From contig QCKO01000006.1 of NCBI GenBank assembly GCA_003215315.1, positions 1 through 64,000 on the forward strand: a DNA stretch of 64,000 nt, read 5' to 3'. Source of the stretch: Prochlorococcus sp. AG-409-P19. GTDB taxonomy: Bacteria > Cyanobacteriota > Cyanobacteriia > PCC-6307 > Cyanobiaceae. A program made the translations under genes and the position numbers. The notes below the pieces were generated by a model that did not search any database, had not been told where the DNA came from, and saw only the letters and a program-made list of their open reading frames with translations. Positions 55,768 through 64,000 of the stretch are shown piece after piece (within the stretch, counting starts at the first letter, position 1; the number at the start of each line of letters is the position of its first letter).

Positions 55768-56115
55768 CTAATTTTTGATCGAGGTTGCAATATTTGTAAA
55801 GCTTTGAGGATCAATTAGGGCTAGTTGAGACAACATTTTTCTGTTGATTTTAATATCAGCTTTTTTAAGCCCACCCATTAATTTGCTATAACTCAATCCG
55901 TTGATTCTTGCAGCTGCATTAATTCTAGATATCCAAAGACGTCTGAAGTCACGTTTGCGTCTACGTCTATCACGATAAGCATTGCATAATGCTTTCATTA
56001 CTCGTTGATTTGCTGTTCTGAAAAGAGTTCCGTTCCCTCCTCTAAATCCACGAGCTAATCGAAGAATCTTATTGCGACGTTTACGGGCAACGTTGCCTCT
56101 TTTGACGCGTGCCAT
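55768..56115 (-). CDS. rplT: 50S ribosomal protein L20
   Basis: L20 binds 23S rRNA and is needed early in 50S assembly. The 115 residues are full length, with basic N-terminal [22 protein letters not shown] and the C-terminal globular part. It follows rpmI with a 56-base spacer, as in most bacteria; infC is not adjacent. Confidence 0.97.
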   Translation of the reverse strand: MARVKRGNVARKRRNKILRLARGFRGGNGTLFRTANQRVMKALCNAYRDRRRRKRDFRRLWISRINAAARINGLSYSKLMGGLKKADIKINRKMLSQLALIDPQSFTNIATSIKN

Positions 56116-56171
56116 GGGAAAAAATTAAAGTGCTGGTAAAGGTCAACGACTAATTTAGATTTAGTTGTTGT

Positions 56172-56369
56172 TTAAGAATATGGGAGCATAAGGCTCACAT
56201 TTTCCGCATCACGTTCATCTACAACTGCTTTTGTAGATAGATGTCTTTTGAGTTTGGTGCTCTTATGGTCGAGCAAGTGGTTGCGAAAAGCGCGCCTTCT
56301 CATGAATTTACCAGTGCCAGTAGCTTGGAACCGCTTTGCGGCAGCTTTGCGGGTCTTGAGCTTTGGCAT
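56172..56369 (-). CDS. rpmI: 50S ribosomal protein L35
   Basis: Small basic large-subunit protein L35, 65 residues, with the typical start [13 protein letters not shown] and the [12 protein letters not shown] stretch. First gene of the rpmI-rplT pair. Divergent from the SpoIID-domain gene across 101 bases in which I see no clear regulatory element. Confidence 0.97.
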   Translation of the reverse strand: MPKLKTRKAAAKRFQATGTGKFMRRRAFRNHLLDHKSTKLKRHLSTKAVVDERDAENVSLMLPYS

Positions 56370-56470
56370 TGATAAACTCTAATGAGTAATTCATAAGACT
56401 ACGACCTTATAGGCCCCTAAGCCAACATGGAAATTATTAAATTGTCTATTAAATACTTGTTTATATTGTT

Positions 56471-58021
56471 TTGAAAATTTTTTTGCTTTCTAAAAATCTG
56501 CTTTATGCCTGCTTGGCAGTTTGTGTTCTAGGTATTCCCATTAGTGACAAGTCTTTTGCAAGAAGGAAGTCAGAACATTTAGTTTCTTTGACACATCAGC
56601 CAGTAGAGCCTCCTCCTGATGTCATAAATGGTCACGAAAAGCTGATGGTAGGACTAGCTCCTTACTTAGGTAGACAGATTTCCGAGAACAAAGTTCCTGT
56701 GAAGCTAAAGCTTGTAGCGAAAGAGGGTTTGTTGATTCTTAAAGATTTCAAAGGAATAGAGCATAAGTCCTCTGAAATAACTATTTCTTGGCAAAGAATT
56801 TCTCTACCAGCTCCTAAAAAGTTTTTTCGTCAAATAATTGGCCCTTATGCGAGTTATGAATCTGCATATGAAGTTGCAAAGTTCTTGAAATTAAATGGGA
56901 TTAGTTCTGTTGTTGCTCGCCCTTTCGATTGGGAGGTATGGGTCGCAAAAGGAACATCTTTGCCTGAAAAGATAAAGAGACGAAATTATGAGGAACAGAT
57001 TGCTTATCAAATTAGCCCAGTCTTGCAGAGAAGTGGTGGAAACATTGTACTGAAAGGTCCAATTACAATTCGAGCTCAAAAAGGTTTGATTTGGAACTCT
57101 GGTACATATTTAGGCCCTTTTCTCATACAACCAGATGCTTATGGGAGTTGGACATTAGTGGAAAATGTTCCGCTTGAACGTTACCTACTCGGTGTTGTGC
57201 CTTATGAAATAGGTTCAAACTCGCCTCCTGAAGCTTTGTCAGCGCAAGCTGTGTTGGCAAGAACTTGGGCCTTGGCCAATCGCAATAGGTTTTTAATTGA
57301 CGGATATCATTTATGTAGCTCAACTCAATGTCAGGTATATAAAGATCCAACTAAAGCAAACGACAATATCAAGCAGGCTATTGGAAGGACGTCTGGAAAA
57401 ATTCTTTCTTGGAAAGGTAAACCAATTAATGCTGTTTATCACGCCACGAATGGGGGGGTAATGGCTTCTATTGATGAATCTTGGAGAACTTCTGCGGTAC
57501 CTTATTTGCAAATGAAACTGGACGGACCTTTTTCTTGGGCTAGTGATGTTGAATTACCTCTTACAAATGAACTTTATTTGAAATCTTTCTTGTCTTCGAC
57601 TGCTTCTCCTTATGGCGCGAAACATCATCTGTTTAGATGGAAACGTTCTTTGAATGCTCAGCAAGTACAAGATCTTCTGAAAAACACTGTTCAAGGGCTT
57701 TTAATTGATAAGCCTCAGAAGATAGAGGTTTTGAAAAGAGGAAAAAGTGGAAGGGTGTTGTCTTTGAGAATCACAGATGTGAATAAAAAAACTCTAACTC
57801 TCGAGAGAGATAAAATTCGGAGGTCATTTAGAAATTTGCCAAGTACCTTGTTTGTTATTAATGAGTTACAAAAAGGTTTTTGGGAATTTTCTGGAGGTGG
57901 CTTTGGTCATGGTGTGGGTATGTCCCAGTCAGGAGCTATAGAGTTGGCTTCACAAGGATGGACTACAAAGCAAATTCTTTCGCATTATTACCCTGGTACA
58001 AAATATGGATTTTTGCCTTAA
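56471..58021 (+). CDS. Secreted SpoIID/LytB-domain protein
   Basis: A 516-residue protein with a signal peptide (KIFLLSKNLLYACLAVCVLG, about residues 2-21). An SPOR-like repeat lies near 125-165 (GPYASYESAYEVAKFL), then the SpoIID domain: PLERYLLGVVPYEI, ALSAQAVLARTWAL, YHATNGG, and FGHGVGMSQSGAI. SpoIID proteins are lytic transglycosylase-like; in non-sporulating bacteria they are thought to act on cell-wall peptidoglycan. The TTG at 56471 is the only start that keeps the signal peptide. The GT2 gene follows after 49 bases. Confidence 0.85.
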   Translation: MKIFLLSKNLLYACLAVCVLGIPISDKSFARRKSEHLVSLTHQPVEPPPDVINGHEKLMVGLAPYLGRQISENKVPVKLKLVAKEGLLILKDFKGIEHKSSEITISWQRISLPAPKKFFRQIIGPYASYESAYEVAKFLKLNGISSVVARPFDWEVWVAKGTSLPEKIKRRNYEEQIAYQISPVLQRSGGNIVLKGPITIRAQKGLIWNSGTYLGPFLIQPDAYGSWTLVENVPLERYLLGVVPYEIGSNSPPEALSAQAVLARTWALANRNRFLIDGYHLCSSTQCQVYKDPTKANDNIKQAIGRTSGKILSWKGKPINAVYHATNGGVMASIDESWRTSAVPYLQMKLDGPFSWASDVELPLTNELYLKSFLSSTASPYGAKHHLFRWKRSLNAQQVQDLLKNTVQGLLIDKPQKIEVLKRGKSGRVLSLRITDVNKKTLTLERDKIRRSFRNLPSTLFVINELQKGFWEFSGGGFGHGVGMSQSGAIELASQGWTTKQILSHYYPGTKYGFLP

Positions 58022-58070
58022 TGAGGAAAGGACCTTAGAGTCGCACCTTAGGACTTAAGGACGGAGCTCC

Positions 58071-59378
58071 ATGGCAATAGCTGCTGTTAATGGAGACAAC
58101 CGACGTGGTAAAACGGCATTGTTTCTTTTTTGTTGTGGCTTTTTAGGTGCTTGGCCGCATTGGGTTGATCCTGGCAAGAATCTTTTACCGGCAATTACCC
58201 TGGCAATTTTCTTAGGTGGTTATGGCTTAATAACTGTTTTACGTGATAGGAATGAAAATCACTTAATTCGTGACCCTCAAATTAAAGGTTTGAAGGATGG
58301 CTTGCCTTCGGTAGATGTTGTCGTGGCTGCACGGGATGAAGAAAATGTTATTGAACGTTTAGTAACCAGACTCTTACAAATTGAATATCCGAAAGATAAA
58401 CTTTCCATTACAATTATTGATGATGGGAGCCAGGATCAGACACCTTATTTATTAGAAGAGCTGAGTCAAAATTTTTCTAAAATTAAAATAATTAAACGTC
58501 CTCGTTTTTCAGGTGGTGGTAAGTCAGGTGCTTTAAACTTTGCATTAACAAAGTTGCACAATGATTGGCTTTTTATATTGGATGCTGATGCTCAATTACA
58601 CAAGGATGTGTTGATAAGATCAGTTGTTTATGCGATTGATGGTGGTTGGTCAGCTGTTCAATTAAGAAAAGCAATTGTGAATCGTTCTAAAAATAAGATT
58701 GCATCTTTACAATCTATGGAAATGGCTATGGATGCTGTTATTCAATCTGGAAGATTAGCATCTGGAGGTATTTCAGAATTGCGCGGTAATGGACAACTTA
58801 TTAATCGCAATGTTCTTGATCAATGTGGCGGTTTTAATGAAGACACTGTTACAGATGATTTAGACTTAAGTTTTAGACTTTTAATTAATAAATTTTCAAT
58901 TGGCCTTCTTTGGAATCCACCAGTAGAGGAAGAAGCCGTTGATTCTGTTTCCGCTCTTATTAGGCAAAGACAGCGATGGGCAGAGGGTGGTTTGCAAAGA
59001 TTTTTTGATTATTGGACGGTTTTGATATCGAGAAAGCTAAGACGTACACAAAAAATAGATTTGACATGTTTTTTCTTATTGCAATATGCACTGCCTGTAA
59101 TATCCTTTATGGATTGTGTTGCTTCTATTTTTACGGCTTCATTTCCTGTATATTGGCCTTTTTCTTTGGTAGCTTTTAGTGTTTCAGGATTAGCTTACTG
59201 GAAAGGCTGCATGCGAGACAGCGAAGGTCCAAGTATACCTAAAGCTACGATAATTAATATATTTTATGGAATATTATATTTAAGTCATTGGTTTTTTGTC
59301 ATCCCTTTAGTAGCAATAAAAATGACACTTTTACCTAAGAAATTAATATGGAAAAAAACAAATCATATTGGAATTTAG
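58071..59378 (+). CDS. Family 2 glycosyltransferase, membrane-bound
   Basis: A processive-type GT2 of 435 residues. The donor aspartates are visible: IIDDGSQDQT, the DADAQL (DxD) motif, TDDLDLSF, and the QRQRWAEGG motif typical of processive synthases. Two N-terminal and three to four C-terminal membrane segments. The sugar product is unknown; a cell-surface polysaccharide or glycolipid is likely. The ATG follows GGAG by four bases. The 49-base spacer carries the direct repeat ACCTTAG twice (58032-58038 and 58045-58051). Confidence 0.85.
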   Translation: MAIAAVNGDNRRGKTALFLFCCGFLGAWPHWVDPGKNLLPAITLAIFLGGYGLITVLRDRNENHLIRDPQIKGLKDGLPSVDVVVAARDEENVIERLVTRLLQIEYPKDKLSITIIDDGSQDQTPYLLEELSQNFSKIKIIKRPRFSGGGKSGALNFALTKLHNDWLFILDADAQLHKDVLIRSVVYAIDGGWSAVQLRKAIVNRSKNKIASLQSMEMAMDAVIQSGRLASGGISELRGNGQLINRNVLDQCGGFNEDTVTDDLDLSFRLLINKFSIGLLWNPPVEEEAVDSVSALIRQRQRWAEGGLQRFFDYWTVLISRKLRRTQKIDLTCFFLLQYALPVISFMDCVASIFTASFPVYWPFSLVAFSVSGLAYWKGCMRDSEGPSIPKATIINIFYGILYLSHWFFVIPLVAIKMTLLPKKLIWKKTNHIGI

Positions 59379-59382
59379 ATTG

Positions 59383-61062
59383 TTAATCTAGGCTTATAAT
59401 TTTTCCATTAAAAAAATTTGCTAATTGCTCTACTTGCGTATCCAGATTACTTTTACTGATCACTTCTTGTGTATTACCTGAATTATGATTACTCTCACCA
59501 TCTGCTTTCTCAATGCTTTGATTATTTTTAACTTCTAATTCTTTTTTTGGAATTAAATCCATCTTATTATTAGTTATATTTTGATTTTCAGCTTGACTTT
59601 TGAAAATAATTTTCTTTGATGATTTGAGTGATTTTTCAACAGCTTCTTCTATTATTTTTCTTCGACTTTCTATCATGCTTATCCATTTAGCTGTCACCTC
59701 TATCTCTATGCTATCTTTGGTTATTTTTGTTAAGTGGGCTTGTTGAGAAAGCAACATCTTGGTCGATGGAAGCTCTAGCATCGCGAGGATTTGAACCCAC
59801 GCTTCATTTAAGTTCTTAGCTTGATCATTATTATATTCTTTCTTATCAATAAAATGCTCTTGTGTTAATAAGTTTTCCTTTCTTGCCTCCCCTTCTTGAA
59901 TTTCTTTTTTTAACGTCAACTTCTCTTTTACCTCTCCAACTTTTGTAATTGACTTTGATGTATTATCTGGACTGGCTAGCAGGCCTAGAAGTAATACTTC
60001 CAACCAGAGCCTAGGTTGCATACTATGACGTAATTGACTTTCAGAACCTTTTAATTTGGCTTGTAAATTGAGTAATAATTCAAGGTCAATTTTATTTGCA
60101 AGTGTAGTTAGATTCTTGTTATTCTCAGGAGATATATTGCATAAATTTGGGTAATTTGGTGCTGCTTTTTTTATTACTAAATCTCTTAGTGTAGAGGCTA
60201 ATCCTTGTAGGATTGCAATGGGTTCTTTACCTTGATCGAGTAATTCTCTGCAGATTTCTAATATTGACTTTGGGTCCTTATCCGTGATTGATTTTACTAA
60301 ATTTAAAAGCTCTTCTTCTGGAACTGCTCCAAGTAAATTCCATACGGCAGATGTTTTAATAGGAGGAGGTAATAAACTTAATTGATCAAGCATACTTTCA
60401 GCATCTCTTAAGCCTCCCTGGGAACGCCTTGCAATTAATAAGATTGCATCATCATCAATTTCAATTTTTTCTTTTCTAGCAATGACTGTTAAATGATTTT
60501 TGATTTGGTCTAGAGCAATTCTGCGAAAATCAAACCGCATGCATCGACTAAGAATTGTGGGTAATACTCTTTGAGGATCAGTTGTCGCTAAAATAAAAAC
60601 AATTTGTGGAGGTGGCTCTTCAAGTGTTTTCAGTAAGGCATTAAAGGCTGCAGTTGATAGCATATGGCATTCATCTATTACATACACTTTCCATCGTGCT
60701 TGAACCGGGGCAAATCTAGATCTTTCTATAATTTCACGAATATTGTCTACACCAGTATTTGATGCAGCATCAATTTCTATTATATCTAAAGCGGTTCCTG
60801 TTGTTATTGATTGACATAACTCACATACTCCACAAGGATCGGTGGTTGGAAATTCACTATTAAGGCAATTTAGAGATTTTGCCAGTATTCTTGCGCTTGA
60901 AGTTTTGCCAGTACCTCTAGGACCAGTAAAAATGTATGCAGGTGCAATGCGATTACTTGTTAATGCTTGTTTGAGCGTTGATGCAATGGCTTCTTGACCA
61001 ATTAGTTGATCTAATCTCTGCGGTCTATATTTGTGATGCAGCGGTTGGTATTCTTTGGTCAT
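59383..61062 (-). CDS. dnaX: DNA polymerase III subunit gamma/tau
   Basis: Clamp-loader ATPase. The 559 residues carry Walker A GPRGTGKTS at 47-55, zinc-binding cysteines (Cys66, Cys77, Cys80, Cys83), the Walker B region DECHM at 130-134, and sensor 1 ATTDPQ. The C-terminal half is low-complexity and charged, as in tau. A run A AAA AAA G in frame (codons 297-299) could allow -1 slippage, which would add about 13 codons before a TGA, but no stimulating structure is evident. Upstream lies a 185-base spacer before clpX. Confidence 0.96.
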   Translation of the reverse strand: MTKEYQPLHHKYRPQRLDQLIGQEAIASTLKQALTSNRIAPAYIFTGPRGTGKTSSARILAKSLNCLNSEFPTTDPCGVCELCQSITTGTALDIIEIDAASNTGVDNIREIIERSRFAPVQARWKVYVIDECHMLSTAAFNALLKTLEEPPPQIVFILATTDPQRVLPTILSRCMRFDFRRIALDQIKNHLTVIARKEKIEIDDDAILLIARRSQGGLRDAESMLDQLSLLPPPIKTSAVWNLLGAVPEEELLNLVKSITDKDPKSILEICRELLDQGKEPIAILQGLASTLRDLVIKKAAPNYPNLCNISPENNKNLTTLANKIDLELLLNLQAKLKGSESQLRHSMQPRLWLEVLLLGLLASPDNTSKSITKVGEVKEKLTLKKEIQEGEARKENLLTQEHFIDKKEYNNDQAKNLNEAWVQILAMLELPSTKMLLSQQAHLTKITKDSIEIEVTAKWISMIESRRKIIEEAVEKSLKSSKKIIFKSQAENQNITNNKMDLIPKKELEVKNNQSIEKADGESNHNSGNTQEVISKSNLDTQVEQLANFFNGKIISLD

Positions 61063-61247
61063 GCCCTGCTTGCAGGACTTTAAGAATACTCAATTTTCTT
61101 AAATTCAGTTATTAAGAAGCTCAGTAGTTGTAGATTCCAGATCTTCATACAATTAATTTTTAATATTTGATAAATAAAATTAGGTCATTATTTGATCTTG
61201 AAAAGCTTTAGTCCCATACTTTTGCTCTAAATATTATTCGTATGAAG

Positions 61248-62606
61248 TTAGGCCGTTTCTTTCGTTATGCGCTTTTCATTAGATGGTAATGGCAAGATCT
61301 TGCCACCAGTCAACTCATCTACCATGTCTTTTGTTACAAGAAACTCCTTCATAGTGGATTGAGAGGGAACGTTATACATCAGATCTAGCATTAATTCTTC
61401 AACTATTCCTCTTAACGCTCTAGCCCCTGTTTTTCTTCGGAAAGCCTCTTGAGCTATTGCTGAGACAGCACTCTCTTCGAAGGAAAGTTCGACATTATCC
61501 ATGCTGAACAATGTTTTGAATTGTTTGACCAATGCATCTCTAGGCTGTGTCAAAATAGAAGCAAGAGCCTGCGTATTCAGAGGTTCAAGTACAGCATTTA
61601 CTGGCATTCTTCCAATAAACTCTGGAATTAAACCGTATTTAACTAAATCATCTGGTTCGAGATTGTTAATTAGTTGGCTAGCTTTTAAATCACGAGAAGG
61701 CCTACCTCTGCCCCTACTTTCGTTAGGAATGAATCCTATTGAGTTCTTTCCGAGTCTTTTTTGAACAACTTCTTCTAGTCCTACAAATGCACCTCCGCAA
61801 ATGAACAAAATTTGACTTGTGTCTATTTGGATACAGTCGTGATATGGATGTTTGCGCCCGCCTTGAGGAGGGACATTGGCTACGGTGCCCTCCAACATTT
61901 TTAGTAAAGCTTGTTGTACTCCTTCACCAGAGACATCTCTTGTTATCGAAGGGTTTTCACTTTTTCTGGCGATTTTATCAATTTCATCTATGTAGATAAT
62001 CCCTCTTTGAGCGAGATCTACGTCCATATCAGCTTTTTGTAGAAGGCGTAACAGTATGTTTTCAACATCTTCGCCTACATAACCTGCTTCAGTAAGGGTT
62101 GTTGCATCTGCTACTGCAAAGGGGACATCAAGCATTTCTGCCAAGGTTTGGGCCAATAATGTCTTGCCACAACCTGTAGGTCCAATTAACAAAATATTAG
62201 ATTTATGTAATTTGGTAGCAGTTATATCTGTTTCTCCAGAGCCATCTCCTCTCCAGGCAAGACGTTTGTAGTGGTTATAGACAGCTACAGATAAGATTTT
62301 TTTAGCTGGTTCTTGCCCAACTACTTGGTCATCAAGAAATTTTTTAATTTCGATTGGTTTTGGTATAGATGCAAGTGTTGGTGCAGGTTTTTTATTGGAA
62401 GAGGTTGCTGTTTGACTCTTTCGAGAGTGTTCATTATTTGCACGTATTTGACCTTGACCATCTAATAATTCCTCATCCAAAATTTCGTTGCAAAGATCGA
62501 TACATTCATCACAAATGTAAACTCCTGGTCCAGCAATCAGTTTGCGGACTTGATCCTGGGCTTTGCCACAAAAGGAGCATTTAAGATGGGCGTCAAATTT
62601 TGCCAT
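61248..62606 (-). CDS. clpX: ATP-dependent Clp protease, ATPase subunit ClpX
   Basis: AAA+ unfoldase that feeds proteins to ClpP. The 452 residues have the N-terminal zinc-binding domain (Cys10, Cys13, Cys32, Cys35), Walker A GPTGCGKT at 142-149, Walker B with IDEIDKI, and the pore and substrate loops, including the IGF loop for ClpP docking (KNSIGFIP). Directly after clpP, separated by a 108-base spacer with an inverted repeat. Start ATG 62606. Confidence 0.97.
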   Translation of the reverse strand: MAKFDAHLKCSFCGKAQDQVRKLIAGPGVYICDECIDLCNEILDEELLDGQGQIRANNEHSRKSQTATSSNKKPAPTLASIPKPIEIKKFLDDQVVGQEPAKKILSVAVYNHYKRLAWRGDGSGETDITATKLHKSNILLIGPTGCGKTLLAQTLAEMLDVPFAVADATTLTEAGYVGEDVENILLRLLQKADMDVDLAQRGIIYIDEIDKIARKSENPSITRDVSGEGVQQALLKMLEGTVANVPPQGGRKHPYHDCIQIDTSQILFICGGAFVGLEEVVQKRLGKNSIGFIPNESRGRGRPSRDLKASQLINNLEPDDLVKYGLIPEFIGRMPVNAVLEPLNTQALASILTQPRDALVKQFKTLFSMDNVELSFEESAVSAIAQEAFRRKTGARALRGIVEELMLDLMYNVPSQSTMKEFLVTKDMVDELTGGKILPLPSNEKRITKETA

Positions 62607-62668
62607 CGAGCTCTTAATCGAAAATTAAAGTGAATTTGACCGAATCATTGTTTTCAGCCACTAATAGG

Positions 62669-62708
62669 ATCGTTAAAAAACTGAATGCTGTCAGCTATCC
62701 TTAACGAT
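62669..62708 (-). terminator. Inverted repeat between clpP and clpX
   Basis: ATCGTTAA (62669-62676) is perfectly complementary to TTAACGAT (62701-62708); inside, CTGA (62681-62684) and TCAG (62691-62694) form a second small stem, with a run of six Ts following it on the minus strand. It lies just after the clpP stop. A weak partial terminator or an mRNA processing hairpin separating clpP from clpX is plausible. Confidence 0.4.
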
Positions 62709-62714
62709 TAATCT

Positions 62715-63395
62715 TTAGTTGAAACTGGTTACAACTTTATCGATCAGGCCATATTCAACCGCTTCTTGCGGAGAAAGGAAGTGGTCTCGATCTGTGTCTT
62801 CAGCAATTTTTGTAATGTTCTGACCTGTATGTTCAGCTAATAATTGATTTAAAGTATCTTTTAAAAATAAAATTTCTTTTGCTTGAATCTCAATTTCAAC
62901 AGCTTGACCCTGTGCACCGCCTAAAGGTTGATGAATCATAATTCTCGAATTTGGTAGTGCTAATCTTTTACCTTTTGTGCCACCAGAAAGTAAAAAAGCC
63001 CCCATACTTGCTGCAAGCCCATAGCAAATTGTTATGACATCAGGACTTACTTGCTGCATTGTGTCGTAAATAGCGAGGCCAGCTGTAACTGATCCTCCAG
63101 GGGAATTGATATATAACTGGATATCTTTTTCAGGATCATCAGCTTCTAGAAAAAGCATTTGAGCAACTAACGCATCTGCAACTTGATCATTTACGTCAGT
63201 ACCTAGAAAAATGATCCTTTCACGAAGTAAACGGGAATAGATATCAAATGCTCGCTCTCCTTGTCCTGATTGTTCAACGACCGTAGGAAGTATTCCTGGA
63301 CCTGAATAAGGCATGAATCCTTCCCATTTGTTTCGTATTGGGTGAGGGGCACTTGATTGGGTCACACTAATAATGAAGTTAGATCTGTTTGACAT
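62715..63395 (-). CDS. clpP: ATP-dependent Clp protease, proteolytic subunit
   Basis: Serine protease core of Clp. The 226 residues (ATG at 63395) contain the catalytic triad Ser130 (in GLAASMGA), His155 (in IHQPLGG) and Asp204 (in TDRDHF), plus the family stretch ERIIFLG. The frame is open further upstream to 63515 but that part overlaps the tig 3' end and looks like an artefact (a lysine-rich extension). GTG 63365 or ATG 63314 are other starts. Cyanobacteria have several ClpP paralogues; this one is partnered with tig and clpX. Confidence 0.95.
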   Translation of the reverse strand: MSNRSNFIISVTQSSAPHPIRNKWEGFMPYSGPGILPTVVEQSGQGERAFDIYSRLLRERIIFLGTDVNDQVADALVAQMLFLEADDPEKDIQLYINSPGGSVTAGLAIYDTMQQVSPDVITICYGLAASMGAFLLSGGTKGKRLALPNSRIMIHQPLGGAQGQAVEIEIQAKEILFLKDTLNQLLAEHTGQNITKIAEDTDRDHFLSPQEAVEYGLIDKVVTSFN

Positions 63396-63435
63396 CAATC
63401 TATGACTAGAAACCTCAAATTGGGGATTTAGGTCA

Positions 63436-64000
63436 TTAGGCGCTTTCTTTTTTAGTTTTTTTTGCTTTAGGTTTAGTTGTTTTGGTTTTAGTCGTTTTTT
63501 CTGGGGCTTTTTCAATAACTGTATTATTTTCTTCTAACCAAGCAATTAACTTATCTTTAAGTAAGTCATCTTTAATAGCTTCTTTTAATCGCTCTTGATC
63601 AATATTCTTTTCTTCTTTTAACTCTTCTTTTAGTTCTTCAAGCTTATTATTTATTTCTGTTTCATTAATGTCAATATTTTCTGTATTTGCTAAAGCCTCT
63701 AAAGCAAGCTTTTGCAGTAATTGCTCTTTAGCCTCATCTCTAGATGATTCCATTAAAGATTTGACAATATCTTCTGTAAACATTGACTTTACGTCAATAC
63801 CTTGCTGAGCAAATTTCTGAGCTGTTTGCTCTACAATGATCCTAACTTCTTGATCAATTAAACTCTTTGGTAACTCAACTTCTAATTCTTTTATAAGAGC
63901 TTTTAATAGTGCATTTTCTCTATTTTTATTCTGTCTCATCTTGGCATCTGCTTTAAGTCTATCTTCTAATTCTTTGCGTAACTCTTCCATATTACTTTTT
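63436..64000 (-). CDS. tig: Trigger factor (5' end beyond window)
   Basis: Ribosome-bound chaperone and prolyl isomerase. Only about the last 188 codons are visible; the frame is open at base 64000, so an internal ATG at 63990 is not the true start. The visible part is the helical C-terminal domain, ending in a long charged tail rich in Lys, Thr and Pro ([17 protein letters not shown]). The gene order tig-clpP-clpX supports the call. Confidence 0.9.
   Translation of the reverse strand, partial: KSNMEELRKELEDRLKADAKMRQNKNRENALLKALIKELEVELPKSLIDQEVRIIVEQTAQKFAQQGIDVKSMFTEDIVKSLMESSRDEAKEQLLQKLALEALANTENIDINETEINNKLEELKEELKEEKNIDQERLKEAIKDDLLKDKLIAWLEENNTVIEKAPEKTTKTKTTKPKAKKTKKESA

Noticed and set aside
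59771..59805. A tRNA T-arm-like string (GGGTTCAAATCC on the minus strand)
   Set aside because: It lies inside dnaX coding sequence, the stem does not pair, and no cloverleaf surrounds it.

Overview
The window reads as a stretch of a marine picocyanobacterial chromosome, most likely Prochlorococcus and probably a low-light-type strain (inference). The reasons are AT-rich DNA with very short intergenic gaps; cyanobacterial or plastid-type genes (Tic20-like, Ycf37-like, an ssl1498-type light-harvesting-like peptide, SqdB/SqdX for sulfolipid, a Delta-9 lipid desaturase, a chorismate-lyase-like protein, a group 2 sigma factor and a phytol-kinase-like protein); and small proteins of types I associate with marine picocyanobacteria. 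I see no insertion sequence, prophage, CRISPR array, toxin-antitoxin pair or genomic island. There are about 62 protein genes (two cut by the window edges), one tRNA, and two small genes under 60 codons (36095-36274 and 53974-54141).

Layout. 1-5000: rpsF (partial), a Tic20-like gene, aroE, dnaK, and an FAD oxidoreductase divergent from purU. 5-14 kb: purU coupled to an O-antigen-ligase-like membrane protein, a ClC transporter behind acnB, DAHP synthase, a phytol-kinase-like gene and a group 2 sigma factor. 14-19 kb: ppk1, an MFS exporter, a GNAT, and TrpD2 divergent from cobA. 20-28 kb: a long minus-strand block comprising aspS, pyrG, queE, queC, pabB and pabC, plus gcvT upstream. 28-31 kb: a small Cys-rich protein and mazG-speE-speB. 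31-36 kb: tRNA-Val, the largest apparently gene-free gap, two small conserved-looking genes, valS and a VTT membrane protein. 36-46 kb: ligA with a start-coupled 59-codon ORF, an SprT-like metalloprotease, hypotheticals, and rplI-dnaB-mnmG-chorismate lyase. 45.7-51.5 kb: an unknown gene, a PLP lyase, gcvH and gcvP on the plus strand. 51.5-56.4 kb: sqdX, sqdB, a small light-harvesting-like gene, thiG, a ycf37-like gene, rplT and rpmI. 56.5-64 kb: a secreted SpoIID-domain protein and a GT2 glycosyltransferase, then dnaX, clpX, clpP and tig (partial).

How the genes fit together. The glycine cleavage system is split: T at 27-28 kb, H and P together at 48-51 kb. Chorismate metabolism recurs (DAHP synthase, AroE, PabB, PabC, chorismate lyase), feeding folate and quinones. 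PurU, GcvT/H/P and PabB/PabC all serve one-carbon and folate metabolism. QueE and QueC make preQ0 for queuosine. SqdB/SqdX and polyphosphate kinase fit life at low phosphate. tig-clpP-clpX is the classical protein quality-control operon. Translational coupling is common, with 4-nt start/stop overlaps at purU/ligase, sigma/phytol kinase, pabB/pabC and ligA/small ORF.

I found no obviously new multi-gene system. The items most worth a second look are the 59-codon ORF coupled to ligA, the CATG shared by the start codons of trpD2 and cobA, an interleaved inverted-repeat element ahead of dnaK, the gap after tRNA-Val, and the unknown gene heading the gcvH-gcvP run.
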